The notes beneath the pieces are model-generated. The model saw nothing but the letters and a program-made list of their open reading frames with translations. It searched no databases and was not told the DNA's origin. Positions 1 through 6,963 of a stretch of 9,735 bases of DNA are shown in pieces (the first letter of the stretch is position 1; each line of letters begins with the position of its first letter). The stretch covers positions 526 to 10,260 of the forward strand of contig DQBD01000182.1 of NCBI GenBank assembly GCA_003526065.1. Reading direction: 5' to 3'. This DNA comes from Gammaproteobacteria bacterium (GTDB taxonomy: Bacteria > Pseudomonadota > Gammaproteobacteria > Immundisolibacterales > Immundisolibacteraceae). The position numbers and the translations under genes are program-made.

Positions 1-103
1 CGTCGGCGGTGGTGGCGTCACGCCGGTCGGTGAACGCCTGCATGGCAGCCAGGGTGTCGGCGTACGCCACCTGCCCCAACCGGCGCAGGCAAAGCACGTT
101 CAC
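1..103 (-). CDS. lipB: Octanoyl-[acyl-carrier-protein]:protein N-octanoyltransferase LipB (N-terminal fragment)
   Basis: Only the first 34 codons are in the window; the gene continues past the left edge. LipB moves octanoate from acyl-carrier protein to a lysine of lipoyl domains in the cytoplasm, the first step of lipoic acid cofactor attachment. The visible peptide has the LipB N-terminal pattern: an R-x-L-G start, then YADTLAAMQAFTDRRDATTAD, matching the family's Y-x-x-x-x-x-A-M-x-x-F-T-D-x-R-D region. The GTG start overlaps the dat TGA as GTGA (4 nt), so translation is probably coupled to dat. No clear Shine-Dalgarno precedes it. The catalytic Lys and Cys lie outside the window. In E. coli and Pseudomonas lipB also lies downstream of a dacA-type gene, which supports the call. 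The assignment rests on a short stretch but a characteristic one. Confidence 0.85.
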   Translation of the reverse strand, partial: MNVLCLRRLGQVAYADTLAAMQAFTDRRDATTAD

Positions 104-975
104 TGGGCGCGCAGCTCGGCCTTGAGCGCCTGGTAGGCATCCCACACGCGGCGCCAGACCGCACCCGGCAGGCCATCGCCCACGGGTACGCCGTCGAGCC
201 GCGTCACCGGCAACACCTCCTTGGTGGAACTGGACAGCCAGATCTCGTCGGCCACCAGCAGTTCCTTCAGGCGCAGCGGGCGTTCATCGACCCGCAGGTC
301 GACCTGCGCCGCCAGCTCCAGCACCAGATCACGCGTGATGCCGTGCAACAGCCAGTTGCTCGGCGGCGGTGTCACGACGGCGCCTTCGATCACGGCAAAC
401 ACGTTGCTGGCCGCACCCTCGGTCACCCAGCGGCCGCGGTGCAGGATGGCCTCGTCGGCGCCCACGTCGATGGCCTGCTGACGCAGCAGCACGGCGCCCT
501 GCAGCGCGATCGACTTGATCTGGCACCACTGCCAGCGCATATCAGCGCAGCTGATGGCCTTCAGCCCCTGATCCAGCTGCACCGCCGGCACCGGCTTCAG
601 TGGCCGCGGGATGGCGAACACCGTCGGTGGACAGTCGGGAAAGGCGTGGTCGCGCGGCGCCACGCCACGGGTAACCTGCAAATACACCGACGCGTCGCCG
701 CCACCGTGACGGTCGAGCAGTTCGGTCAACAGCTGGACCCATTCACGCGCCGCGTGGGGATTCTTGATGCGGGCATCGGCCAGACTGCGCTCGAGCCGCG
801 CCACGTGGGCCTCCAGGCGCAGGTAACGCCCACCATAGGCCGGGATCACCTCGTAGACACCGTCGCCATATACAAACCCGCGATCGAGCGGGTGCACGCG
901 TGCCTGCGACAACGGCACAAAGACGCCATCGAGCAGGACGGTGATCTGCTCCTCGTCCGGCAGGGCGGCCCTCAT
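100..975 (-). CDS. dat: D-amino-acid (D-alanine) aminotransferase, PLP fold type IV
   Basis: This is a 291-residue cytoplasmic PLP enzyme of the class IV aminotransferase family. Known D-amino-acid aminotransferases interconvert D-alanine plus 2-oxoglutarate and pyruvate plus D-glutamate. Visible family marks are DRGFVYGDGVYE (31-42), VTRGVAPRDHAFP (101-113), the PLP-binding Lys154 in QIKSIALQG, Glu186 in VTEGAASNVF, LHGITRDLVLELA (210-222) and SSSTKEVLPVTRLDG (248-262). The Arg108-x-His110 pair matches the residues that hold the substrate carboxylate in the Bacillus enzyme and favours D-amino acids over branched-chain ones. The Tyr usually following DRG there is Phe34 here. The ATG lies 4 nt after the dacA stop, with AGGA 8 nt upstream inside dacA. 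Its TGA overlaps lipB. Inferred role: supply of D-Glu or recycling of D-Ala for peptidoglycan. 4-amino-4-deoxychorismate lyase or branched-chain aminotransferase is the main alternative, but the RGxxPRxH signature argues against both. Confidence 0.9.
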   Translation of the reverse strand: MRAALPDEEQITVLLDGVFVPLSQARVHPLDRGFVYGDGVYEVIPAYGGRYLRLEAHVARLERSLADARIKNPHAAREWVQLLTELLDRHGGGDASVYLQVTRGVAPRDHAFPDCPPTVFAIPRPLKPVPAVQLDQGLKAISCADMRWQWCQIKSIALQGAVLLRQQAIDVGADEAILHRGRWVTEGAASNVFAVIEGAVVTPPPSNWLLHGITRDLVLELAAQVDLRVDERPLRLKELLVADEIWLSSSTKEVLPVTRLDGVPVGDGLPGAVWRRVWDAYQALKAELRAQ

Positions 976-979
976 GACG

Positions 980-2125
980 TCATTCCTGCCACCACAGGCG
1001 CACCGCGTCGATGGCGCGCCGGACCAGCCCGCCTTCCTCGACCGCCTGCAGGGCGACCAGCGGGCGCTCGAGCAGCACCTCGTCCCCCAGCTTGACGCGC
1101 AGCACCCCCTGCGAAGAGCCCTGCGCCACCGGCGCCATCAGGCGCGGCGCCACCTCGACCGAGGCGGTCAGCTCGTCGTACTGGCCGCGTGGCACGGTGA
1201 TGTAGAGGTCCTCGGCAAGACCGAGCGGCACCGCCCGCTGCTCGCCACCGAACACCGGTGCATCGGTGCGCTTCTCGCCGACCGGGAACAGGCGGTGGGT
1301 CTCATAGAACCGAAAGCCCCAGTTGAACAAGGCCTGCGCCTCGCGAAAGCGCGAGCGGTCGCTGTCGCTGCCCATGACGACGGCGATCAGCCTCATGTCC
1401 TCGTCCTGCCGCGACGCCACCAGGCAGTAACCGGCAGCCTCCGTGTAGCCGGTCTTCAGCCCGTCCACCTTGCTGTCCCAGAACAGCAGCCGGTTGCGGT
1501 TGGGTTGGGTGATGTTGTTCCAGGTAAACGACTTGAAGGCATACCAGGGGTAATAGTCGGGGAAGTCGCGGATGGTGGCCGCGGCCAGGCGCGCCATGTC
1601 CAGCGCGCTCGAGTAATGGTTTTCCGCCGGCAGGCCGTGCGAATTGACGAAATGGGTGTTGGTAAGGCCCAGGCGCTGCGCCTCGGCGTTCATCAGATCG
1701 GCGAACACCGCCTCGGTGCCCGCCATGTGCTGGGCCAGCGCCAACGTCGCGTCGTTGCCGGATTGCGTCAGCACGCCGTGAACCAACACTTCCACCGGCA
1801 CCGGCTTGGCCGGATCGATGAAGCTGCGCGAGCCACCGGTGCGCCAGGCCTCGGTGCTGATGGTGATCTCATCCTCAAGCTTGATGTCGCCCTGCTTGAG
1901 GGCGTCGAAAGCGAGGTAGGCCGTCATGATCTTGGTCAGGCTGGCCGGCGGCTGCGGCACCTCCCCGTTCGTGTCCACCAGCACCTGACCGGTGTGGTAG
2001 TCGTAAAGCACGTAACTGCGCGCGCCCAGCTGCGGGGCGCTGGGCACCGGCGTCGCCGCAGCGACGCTGCAGACCAGGAACGACACGCCGAGAATCGGAG
2101 CCTTGAAAGAAAATTTGAACTGCAT
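980..2125 (-). CDS. dacA: D-alanyl-D-alanine carboxypeptidase, PBP5/PBP6 type
   Basis: This 381-residue low-molecular-mass penicillin-binding protein removes the terminal D-Ala from muropeptide pentapeptides in the periplasm and so limits cross-linking. A Sec signal peptide (about 1-24, cut after VAAA) is followed by a peptidase S11 domain with all three active-site motifs: Ser62-LTK (SxxK), Ser122-Gly-Asn (SxN) and Lys224-Thr-Gly. A PBP5-type C-terminal beta domain (about 275-365) follows, and the protein ends in GLVRRAIDAVRLWWQE, an amphipathic helix expected to hold it on the outer face of the inner membrane. Length is close to E. coli PBP5. The start is set by the signal peptide; no strong Shine-Dalgarno is visible. 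It lies 90 nt after rlpA, the widest gap in the operon, and 4 nt before dat. The released D-Ala is a substrate for the next gene's product. The PBP5 versus PBP6 subtype (dacA, dacC) cannot be settled here. Confidence 0.95.
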   Translation of the reverse strand: MQFKFSFKAPILGVSFLVCSVAAATPVPSAPQLGARSYVLYDYHTGQVLVDTNGEVPQPPASLTKIMTAYLAFDALKQGDIKLEDEITISTEAWRTGGSRSFIDPAKPVPVEVLVHGVLTQSGNDATLALAQHMAGTEAVFADLMNAEAQRLGLTNTHFVNSHGLPAENHYSSALDMARLAAATIRDFPDYYPWYAFKSFTWNNITQPNRNRLLFWDSKVDGLKTGYTEAAGYCLVASRQDEDMRLIAVVMGSDSDRSRFREAQALFNWGFRFYETHRLFPVGEKRTDAPVFGGEQRAVPLGLAEDLYITVPRGQYDELTASVEVAPRLMAPVAQGSSQGVLRVKLGDEVLLERPLVALQAVEEGGLVRRAIDAVRLWWQE

Positions 2126-2215
2126 AAGGTCGTCGCAGGTTGAGGAATTGCGGATGCCTCACCGACATCCGGAGAACACATTACAGGGCCGGTTACGCGG
2201 TGGGTCCCGGCACAC
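2126..2215 (-). other. rlpA-dacA intergenic spacer with two competing stem-loops
   Basis: This is the widest spacer inside the operon. In the transcript strand a 6-bp stem (arms at 2151-2156 and 2166-2171, 9-nt loop) overlaps a second possible 7-bp stem with one bulge (arms at 2138-2145 and 2157-2163). The two share bases and cannot form together. No T-run follows either, so neither looks like an intrinsic terminator. A TAATGT hexamer is present but has no convincing -35. The spacer could be an mRNA processing or translation-control leader for dacA, or simply chance GC-rich folding. Confidence 0.3.
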
Positions 2216-3037
2216 TCAGGGCAGGCGAAGGGCCGGCAGGCCCAACGCAGCCAACCGTGCCGTCAGCTGATCGGCCATCGACGGCGCCACCGGACCCAGG
2301 CGCACCTTGTGCAACGACCGACCGCCACTGCGCTCGACCTGCACCTGCACGGGCGTCAGCGCCTCGGCACGCAGGCGACTGGCCACCCGCTGCGCGGCGT
2401 CCGCGTCGCCAAAGGCTCCAACCTGCAGGTAAACCCCGCCGGTCATGGCCCGCTGCGGCGGTGCCGGCGTACCGCCTGGCACGAGCGCCTGGACAAGGAC
2501 CGGACCACTGCCGTCCCCGACCAGGCCAAGCTTGGCCGCCGCGGCATAGGACAGGTCGATCACACGTCCGCGCCGAAACGGCCCCCGATCGTTAATTCTA
2601 ACGACCACACTGCGGCCATTGCCCAGATGCGTGACCCGCACGTAACTCGGAATGGGCAGCGTCGGGTGGGCGGCGGTCATGGCCAGCATGTCGTAACGCT
2701 CGCCGTTGGCCGTCGGCCGGCCGTGAAACTCCCGCCCGTACCAGCTGGCGGTGCCGCGCGCCTGGTACCCGGCGGCGCTGGCCAAGGGGCGGTACTCGAC
2801 GCCATCGATCGTGTACGGACGCAGGCACGGCCGGCACAGCGGCTCGTCGCGCGGCACGGCGTCCGGAATGTTGCTGACATCGACCGGCCGCAGCGGCGGC
2901 CCATCCTGGCGGTAATCCGGCCCCCGTCGCGCCCCGGGGCCGGCACACCCCGCAAGCACCGCCAGCACCAGTATCAGCGCGGCACATCCGAAACCCGGCA
3001 CCCCACGCCAGGGTCGTCCGGTGTCCCTGCGTGGCAC
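2216..3037 (-). CDS. rlpA: Septal ring lytic transglycosylase RlpA (lipoprotein, DPBB + SPOR)
   Basis: This is a 273-residue outer-membrane lipoprotein. In Pseudomonas aeruginosa RlpA cleaves glycan strands stripped of stem peptides at the division septum. A hydrophobic signal ends in the lipobox LAG-Cys31. A double-psi beta-barrel domain covers about 93-185, with GTASWYGREFHGRPTANGE, His124 and Asp150 in RINDRGPF; their 26-residue spacing equals that of the catalytic pair reported for P. aeruginosa. A SPOR domain (about 200-273, GGVYLQVGAFGD start) should bind denuded glycan. The linker carries CRPC (68-71), which is not a feature I associate with the family. I chose the GTG at 3037 because GAGG sits 6 nt upstream and the signal peptide then has a short basic n-region. 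An in-frame GTG at 3082 would overlap mltB by 26 nt but has no Shine-Dalgarno and gives an overlong leader. The gene starts 19 nt after mltB. Confidence 0.93.
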   Translation of the reverse strand: MPRRDTGRPWRGVPGFGCAALILVLAVLAGCAGPGARRGPDYRQDGPPLRPVDVSNIPDAVPRDEPLCRPCLRPYTIDGVEYRPLASAAGYQARGTASWYGREFHGRPTANGERYDMLAMTAAHPTLPIPSYVRVTHLGNGRSVVVRINDRGPFRRGRVIDLSYAAAAKLGLVGDGSGPVLVQALVPGGTPAPPQRAMTGGVYLQVGAFGDADAAQRVASRLRAEALTPVQVQVERSGGRSLHKVRLGPVAPSMADQLTARLAALGLPALRLP

Positions 3038-3056
3038 GACCACCCTCAGCGGCGAC

Positions 3057-4040
3057 TCACCGAGCCGCCGACTTCCGCTCACCGATGGCCGCCGCCAGTT
3101 GGGTTACCGCCATGGCGTATAACGCACTGTGGTTGTAGCGGGTGATGGCATAGAAATTGTCGAAACCAAGGTGGTATTCGTCCCCCTGGTCGCCCTCCAG
3201 ACGAATCACCGCGGCCTTCAGCGTCGCGCCGTCCGCGGCGTGCCCGGCACTGACCCCGCGCGCGCGCAGCTCTTGCAGGGTCAACGCCGGCTTCAGGCCG
3301 GCATCGGCCAAGCCGGCGGCCTCGGCCGTGACCGTCGCCGGCACACTGATCGGCTGCCCGCGCTGCCAGCCATGACGGCGCAGATAGTTGGCCACGCTGC
3401 CGATGGCATCGGCCGTGCTGTGGAGCAGGTCACGGTGGCCGTCCTGATCGAAGTCCACCGCGTAGGCGCGGTAACTGGATGGAATGAACTGCGGCAAACC
3501 GAGCGCCCCCGCGTAGGAACCGGTGACCGTGACCGGATCGATGCGCTCCTCGCGCCCGAGCAGCAACAAGTGGCGCAGTTCGCGACCGAAAAACGCACTG
3601 CGCGACATGCCGGCCACGGCCAGCGTGGTCAGCGCGTCGAGCGCCCGGTAGCTGCCGGTCACCGCGCCGTAGCGGGTTTCGACACCGATGATGGCCGTGA
3701 TCACTTCCGCCGGCACACCGTGCTCGGCCTGCGCCCTGTCCAACAGGTCGGCATGCTGGCGCCAGAACGCGACGCCACCGTCGATACGCTGCTCGGTCAG
3801 AAAAATCGGCCGGTAGCGCGACCAGGGCATCTTCTCGGCCGGCCGGGTAATGGCATCGATGATGCTCTGCTTGAACTCGGCCTGCGCGAACAGGTGTTCG
3901 AGGGCCTCGCGTTCGAAGCCGTCCTCCTGCACCAGGGTCGCGACCAGCTCCTGCAGCGGCGGATGATCCGCCAGCGGCACCGCCGCCGCCGGCCCCGTGC
4001 CGCCCAGCATCAACACGAACGCGAGCGTGCGGCCGCGCAT
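3057..4040 (-). CDS. mltB: Lytic murein transglycosylase B family (MltB/SltB1), probably soluble periplasmic
   Basis: This 327-residue member of lytic transglycosylase family 3 cleaves the MurNAc-GlcNAc bond to give 1,6-anhydro-muropeptides in the periplasm. Visible marks are the catalytic Glu121 in GVETRYG, SYAGALGLPQFIPSSYRAYA (174-193), the EF-hand-like DFDQDGHRDL (196-205), known to bind calcium in E. coli Slt35, and GFDNFYAITRYNHS near the C-terminus. An N-terminal Sec signal (1-20, cut after AAA) has no lipobox, and the whole protein contains no cysteine. It therefore resembles Pseudomonas SltB1, which sits at the same place between rodA and rlpA, more than lipidated E. coli MltB. The frame stays open far upstream, but the true ATG is fixed by the TGATG overlap with the rodA stop and by the signal peptide. 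Together with rodA and mrdA it places a glycan-cutting enzyme beside the synthesis machinery. Confidence 0.93.
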   Translation of the reverse strand: MRGRTLAFVLMLGGTGPAAAVPLADHPPLQELVATLVQEDGFEREALEHLFAQAEFKQSIIDAITRPAEKMPWSRYRPIFLTEQRIDGGVAFWRQHADLLDRAQAEHGVPAEVITAIIGVETRYGAVTGSYRALDALTTLAVAGMSRSAFFGRELRHLLLLGREERIDPVTVTGSYAGALGLPQFIPSSYRAYAVDFDQDGHRDLLHSTADAIGSVANYLRRHGWQRGQPISVPATVTAEAAGLADAGLKPALTLQELRARGVSAGHAADGATLKAAVIRLEGDQGDEYHLGFDNFYAITRYNHSALYAMAVTQLAAAIGERKSAAR

Positions 4041-5137
4041 CAGGCGGGCCACAGTTTTCGATGGGCACGAATGCCCATCAGCATGCCGAATCCGAGCATC
4101 AGGGTAACCATGGACGTGCCTCCGTAACTGACCAGGGGCAACGGCACTCCGACCACCGGGAACAAGCCGCTGACCATGCCGATGTTGACCAGAACATAAA
4201 CAAAAAAGGTACACACCAGTCCACCGCCCAACAACCGGCCGAAGCCATCGCTGGCCTGCATGGCGATATGCATGGCACGGGCGATGATAAAGCCGTACAG
4301 CAGCAACAGGCCGATGACCCCGAGCAAGCCGAATTCCTCCCCGAACACGGCGAACACGAAATCGGTGGCGCTCTCGGGAAGGAAGTGCAGGCGCGTCTGC
4401 GAGCCCTCCAGCCAGCCCTTGCCGTAGAAGCCGCCGGACCCGATGGCTATCTTTGACTGGATGATGTGATAGCCGGTACCCAGCGGGTCGCGCTCGGGAT
4501 CGAACAGCGTGAGTACCCGCTGGCGCTGGTAGTCGTGCATTCCGAACAGCCACAGCAACGGCAGGCCGGATGCCACCAGCACCCCGAACAGGCCGATGAG
4601 CCGCCAGCTGAGCCCGGCAAGGAACAGCACCGACAGTCCACCCGCCGCCACCAGCAGTGACGTACCCAGGTCCGGCTGCGCCGCGATCAGCAGTGTCGGC
4701 ACCATCAACAGGGCAACCGCAATGGCCACGTCGCGCGGCGCCGGCGGCAGGGCCCGATCGCTCAGAAAGCGCGCCACCATCAGCGGCACCGCCAGCTTGG
4801 CCAGCTCCGACGGCTGGAACCGCAGCAGCCCCAGGTCCAGCCAGCGCTGGGCGCCATGACCGATGGCGCCGATGGCATCCACCACCACCAGCAGCACCAC
4901 GGTCAGCAGATAGACGGGAGCGGCCAGGCGCTGCAACCAGCCCAGCGGCACCTGCGCCGCCAGCAGCGCCAGCGCAAGCCCGATGGCCACGCGCACACCC
5001 TGGCTCTCCAGGGACGCCATGGCCGCGCCGCCGGCACTGTAGGCCAGCAGCAACCCGATCCCGCACAGCCCAAGCAACCCGACGAGCAACGGCCAGTCGA
5101 CATGGAACTGTCGCAGCGTGCCCAGCCAGTCACTCAT
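4040..5137 (-). CDS. rodA: Rod shape-determining SEDS glycosyltransferase RodA
   Basis: This is a 365-residue multi-pass inner-membrane protein of the SEDS family. RodA polymerises lipid II into glycan strands for side-wall growth and works as a complex with PBP2, encoded just upstream. About ten hydrophobic segments are visible. Family motifs are HGAQRWLDLGLLRFQPSELAKL-type sequence around 94-115, QPDLGTSLL (154-162), the PESATDFVFAVFGEE loop with Asp259 at the position of the catalytic Asp of E. coli RodA, and VPLPLVSYGGTS near the C-terminus. The chosen ATG (5135-5137) overlaps the mrdA stop as ATGA and has a strong AGGAGG 4 nt upstream. An ATG 8 codons earlier is in frame but lacks these features. 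The stop overlaps mltB by one base. FtsW is the close relative, but the mrdA neighbour and length favour RodA. Confidence 0.96.
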   Translation of the reverse strand: MSDWLGTLRQFHVDWPLLVGLLGLCGIGLLLAYSAGGAAMASLESQGVRVAIGLALALLAAQVPLGWLQRLAAPVYLLTVVLLVVVDAIGAIGHGAQRWLDLGLLRFQPSELAKLAVPLMVARFLSDRALPPAPRDVAIAVALLMVPTLLIAAQPDLGTSLLVAAGGLSVLFLAGLSWRLIGLFGVLVASGLPLLWLFGMHDYQRQRVLTLFDPERDPLGTGYHIIQSKIAIGSGGFYGKGWLEGSQTRLHFLPESATDFVFAVFGEEFGLLGVIGLLLLYGFIIARAMHIAMQASDGFGRLLGGGLVCTFFVYVLVNIGMVSGLFPVVGVPLPLVSYGGTSMVTLMLGFGMLMGIRAHRKLWPA

Positions 5138-6960
5138 GGCGCCTCCTGCTGCCGAAACCACGCATCCAGCACCTGGCGTGCCGCCGGCGCCGCCGTGGCA
5201 CTGCCCGAGCCGCCGTTTTCGACGATGACCGCCACCGCGATGCGCGGGGCCTCGACAGGCGCAAAGGCGATGAACAGCGCGTGATCCTGCAGGTGCTTTG
5301 GCGCGTCACGACCGCGATCCTCGCTGTTCTGCGCCAAGGAAAACACCTGTGCCGTGCCGGTCTTTCCGGCGGTCACGTACGGCGCATCGGCAAAGGCGCG
5401 GTGAGCGGTGCCGCCCGGTGCCACCACGGCGCGCATGGAATCGATCACGGTCTGCCACTGCCCGGCGTCCGCCACGGGGCCCGACACACGATCCTCGAAG
5501 GCCAGTGCGACCGGGGCGGCCACCAATCGCGGCGGCGGCGTCGACCCGCGACTGGCCAACTGAGCCGTTGCGTACGCCAACTGCAACGCGGTCGCGGTGT
5601 TGTACCCCTGCCCGATGCCGGCGATCAGGGTCTCTCCCGGATACCACGGCGCACCGCGTGCCCGGCGCTTCCAGTCACGCGACGGCAGGATGCCCGGCAG
5701 CTCGCCTGGCAGGTCGATGCCCGTGCGCCGGCCGAAGCCGAACGGCTCCAGTTCCTTGTGTATCCGGTCGATGCCGAGCCTGAAGGCCAGGTCGTAGAAA
5801 TACACGTCGCAGGACTGCGCCACCGCCTCCAGCAGATCGACCCGCCCGTGGCCATGCCGCTGCCAGCACCGGTACCGACGCGGCGACTTGCCCAGCGTGT
5901 ACCACCCCGGACACCAGGTGTGGTCGTGCGGCGCCACCGTGCCGCTGCGCAGCCCGGCCATCGCCACGAACGGCTTCAGCGTGGAACCCGGTGGATACTG
6001 GCCGCGCACGGCACGGTCGGTGAGCGGGCGCTGCGGATCCTCCAGCAGGCTCCGATAGTCGTCGGCGCTGATGCCGCCAACGAACAGGTTGGGATCGAAG
6101 GCCGGCTCGGAAACCATCGCCAGGACGTGGCCACTGGTCGGCTCCAGCGCGACCAGTGCACCGGCTTGCCCGGCCAATGCCTGCGTCGCAGCGCGCTGCA
6201 GGTCCAGGTCCAGGTTCAGGCGCAGGGCGGCCCCCGGCTCGGCACGAAGCCGTTCGAGCACACGAAGGCGTCTGCCGTGGGCGTCCACTTCCACCTGCTG
6301 ATAGCCAACCCGCCCCTGCAGACGCGTGTCGTAGGTCTTCTCGACACCGGTCTTGCCGATACTGTCGGCAGCCCGCTGCTCGGCCGAAGCGTCCGCCAGC
6401 TCGGTCTCGTTAAGCCGCCCGACGTAGCCGACCACATGACCGGTCAACGCACCGAACGGATAGTGGCGTGACAGCTCGCCGCGCAGTTCGACACCCGTGA
6501 AACGGTGGCGGTGCGCGGCAAAGCGTGCCGTCTCGACGTCGTCCAGATTGCGACGTAACGGCAAGGCCTCGAAGCGGGGCCGACTGTGTCGCAGGCGATT
6601 GAAACGCTCCAGATCCACCTCGCGCAGGTCCAGCAAGCGCCCCAGTTCGGCCAGCGTCGACGGCAAATCCGGTACGTTTTCCGGCGTCACGTACAGGCTG
6701 TAGCTGGACACATTCTCTGCCAGCAGCCGGCCGGCACGATCGGTGATAACGCCCCGCGCTGGCGCGATGGCCTCGGTGCGGATGCTGTTGTTGCGCGAAG
6801 CGGTCGCGTAACGGTCGTGCTGCACCACCTGCAACACCGTCAGGCGCGCCAGCAGGCCGCACCCCGCCAGGAGCATCAGCGCCAGCAGCAGCACGGCGCG
6901 GCGCCGAAACAGGCGCGCCTCGGTCGCCGGATCCTTGATGGCCTGCGGGCGGCGGCGCAT
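5134..6960 (-). CDS. mrdA: Penicillin-binding protein 2, peptidoglycan DD-transpeptidase of the elongasome
   Basis: This is a 608-residue class B penicillin-binding protein, slightly shorter than E. coli PBP2 (633). It cross-links the strands made by RodA. A short cytoplasmic N-terminus and one membrane anchor (about 21-40) precede the pedestal domain (about 60-240, with ARGVITDRAGRLLAENV) and the transpeptidase domain. The active site is complete: Ser326-TLK (SxxK), Ser383-Cys-Asp (the SxD form typical of PBP2) and Lys533-Thr-Gly in AGKTGTAQV. Cys350, Cys365, His371 and Cys384 fall where other PBP2 proteins bind zinc (from memory, Asp, Asp, His and Cys in Acinetobacter), so a Cys3His site is plausible. 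The ATG lies 3 nt after the mreD stop; GAGG is almost adjacent to it, so translation may depend on coupling. Its own stop overlaps rodA. Confidence 0.96.
   Translation of the reverse strand: MRRRPQAIKDPATEARLFRRRAVLLLALMLLAGCGLLARLTVLQVVQHDRYATASRNNSIRTEAIAPARGVITDRAGRLLAENVSSYSLYVTPENVPDLPSTLAELGRLLDLREVDLERFNRLRHSRPRFEALPLRRNLDDVETARFAAHRHRFTGVELRGELSRHYPFGALTGHVVGYVGRLNETELADASAEQRAADSIGKTGVEKTYDTRLQGRVGYQQVEVDAHGRRLRVLERLRAEPGAALRLNLDLDLQRAATQALAGQAGALVALEPTSGHVLAMVSEPAFDPNLFVGGISADDYRSLLEDPQRPLTDRAVRGQYPPGSTLKPFVAMAGLRSGTVAPHDHTWCPGWYTLGKSPRRYRCWQRHGHGRVDLLEAVAQSCDVYFYDLAFRLGIDRIHKELEPFGFGRRTGIDLPGELPGILPSRDWKRRARGAPWYPGETLIAGIGQGYNTATALQLAYATAQLASRGSTPPPRLVAAPVALAFEDRVSGPVADAGQWQTVIDSMRAVVAPGGTAHRAFADAPYVTAGKTGTAQVFSLAQNSEDRGRDAPKHLQDHALFIAFAPVEAPRIAVAVIVENGGSGSATAAPAARQVLDAWFRQQEAP
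5142..5147 (-). promoter_or_regulatory. Strong Shine-Dalgarno of rodA inside the mrdA 3' end
   Basis: The transcript strand reads AGGAGG 4 nt before ATG. It is the best ribosome-binding site in the window and decides the rodA start over the in-frame ATG at 5161. Together with the ATGA overlap it suggests that PBP2 and RodA are made in coupled amounts, as expected for two proteins that act as one complex. Confidence 0.8.
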
Positions 6961-6963
6961 GCC

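Noticed and set aside
941..2143. Long plus-strand open frame of 400 codons opposite dacA, and the 604- and 565-codon frames opposite mrdA and mreB
   Set aside because: These are antisense shadows caused by high GC at third positions. The opposite strands encode proteins with intact active-site motifs, and the plus-strand translations are low-complexity R/H/Q/A-rich.
3038..3082. GTG at 3082 as the rlpA start
   Set aside because: It has no Shine-Dalgarno and gives an overlong N-terminus before the lipobox. The GTG at 3037 has GAGG 6 nt upstream. It remains possible.
4041..5066. Extending mltB upstream through rodA as a single 669-codon gene
   Set aside because: The upstream part is the out-of-frame shadow of rodA. 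The TGATG junction and the signal peptide place the mltB start at 4040.
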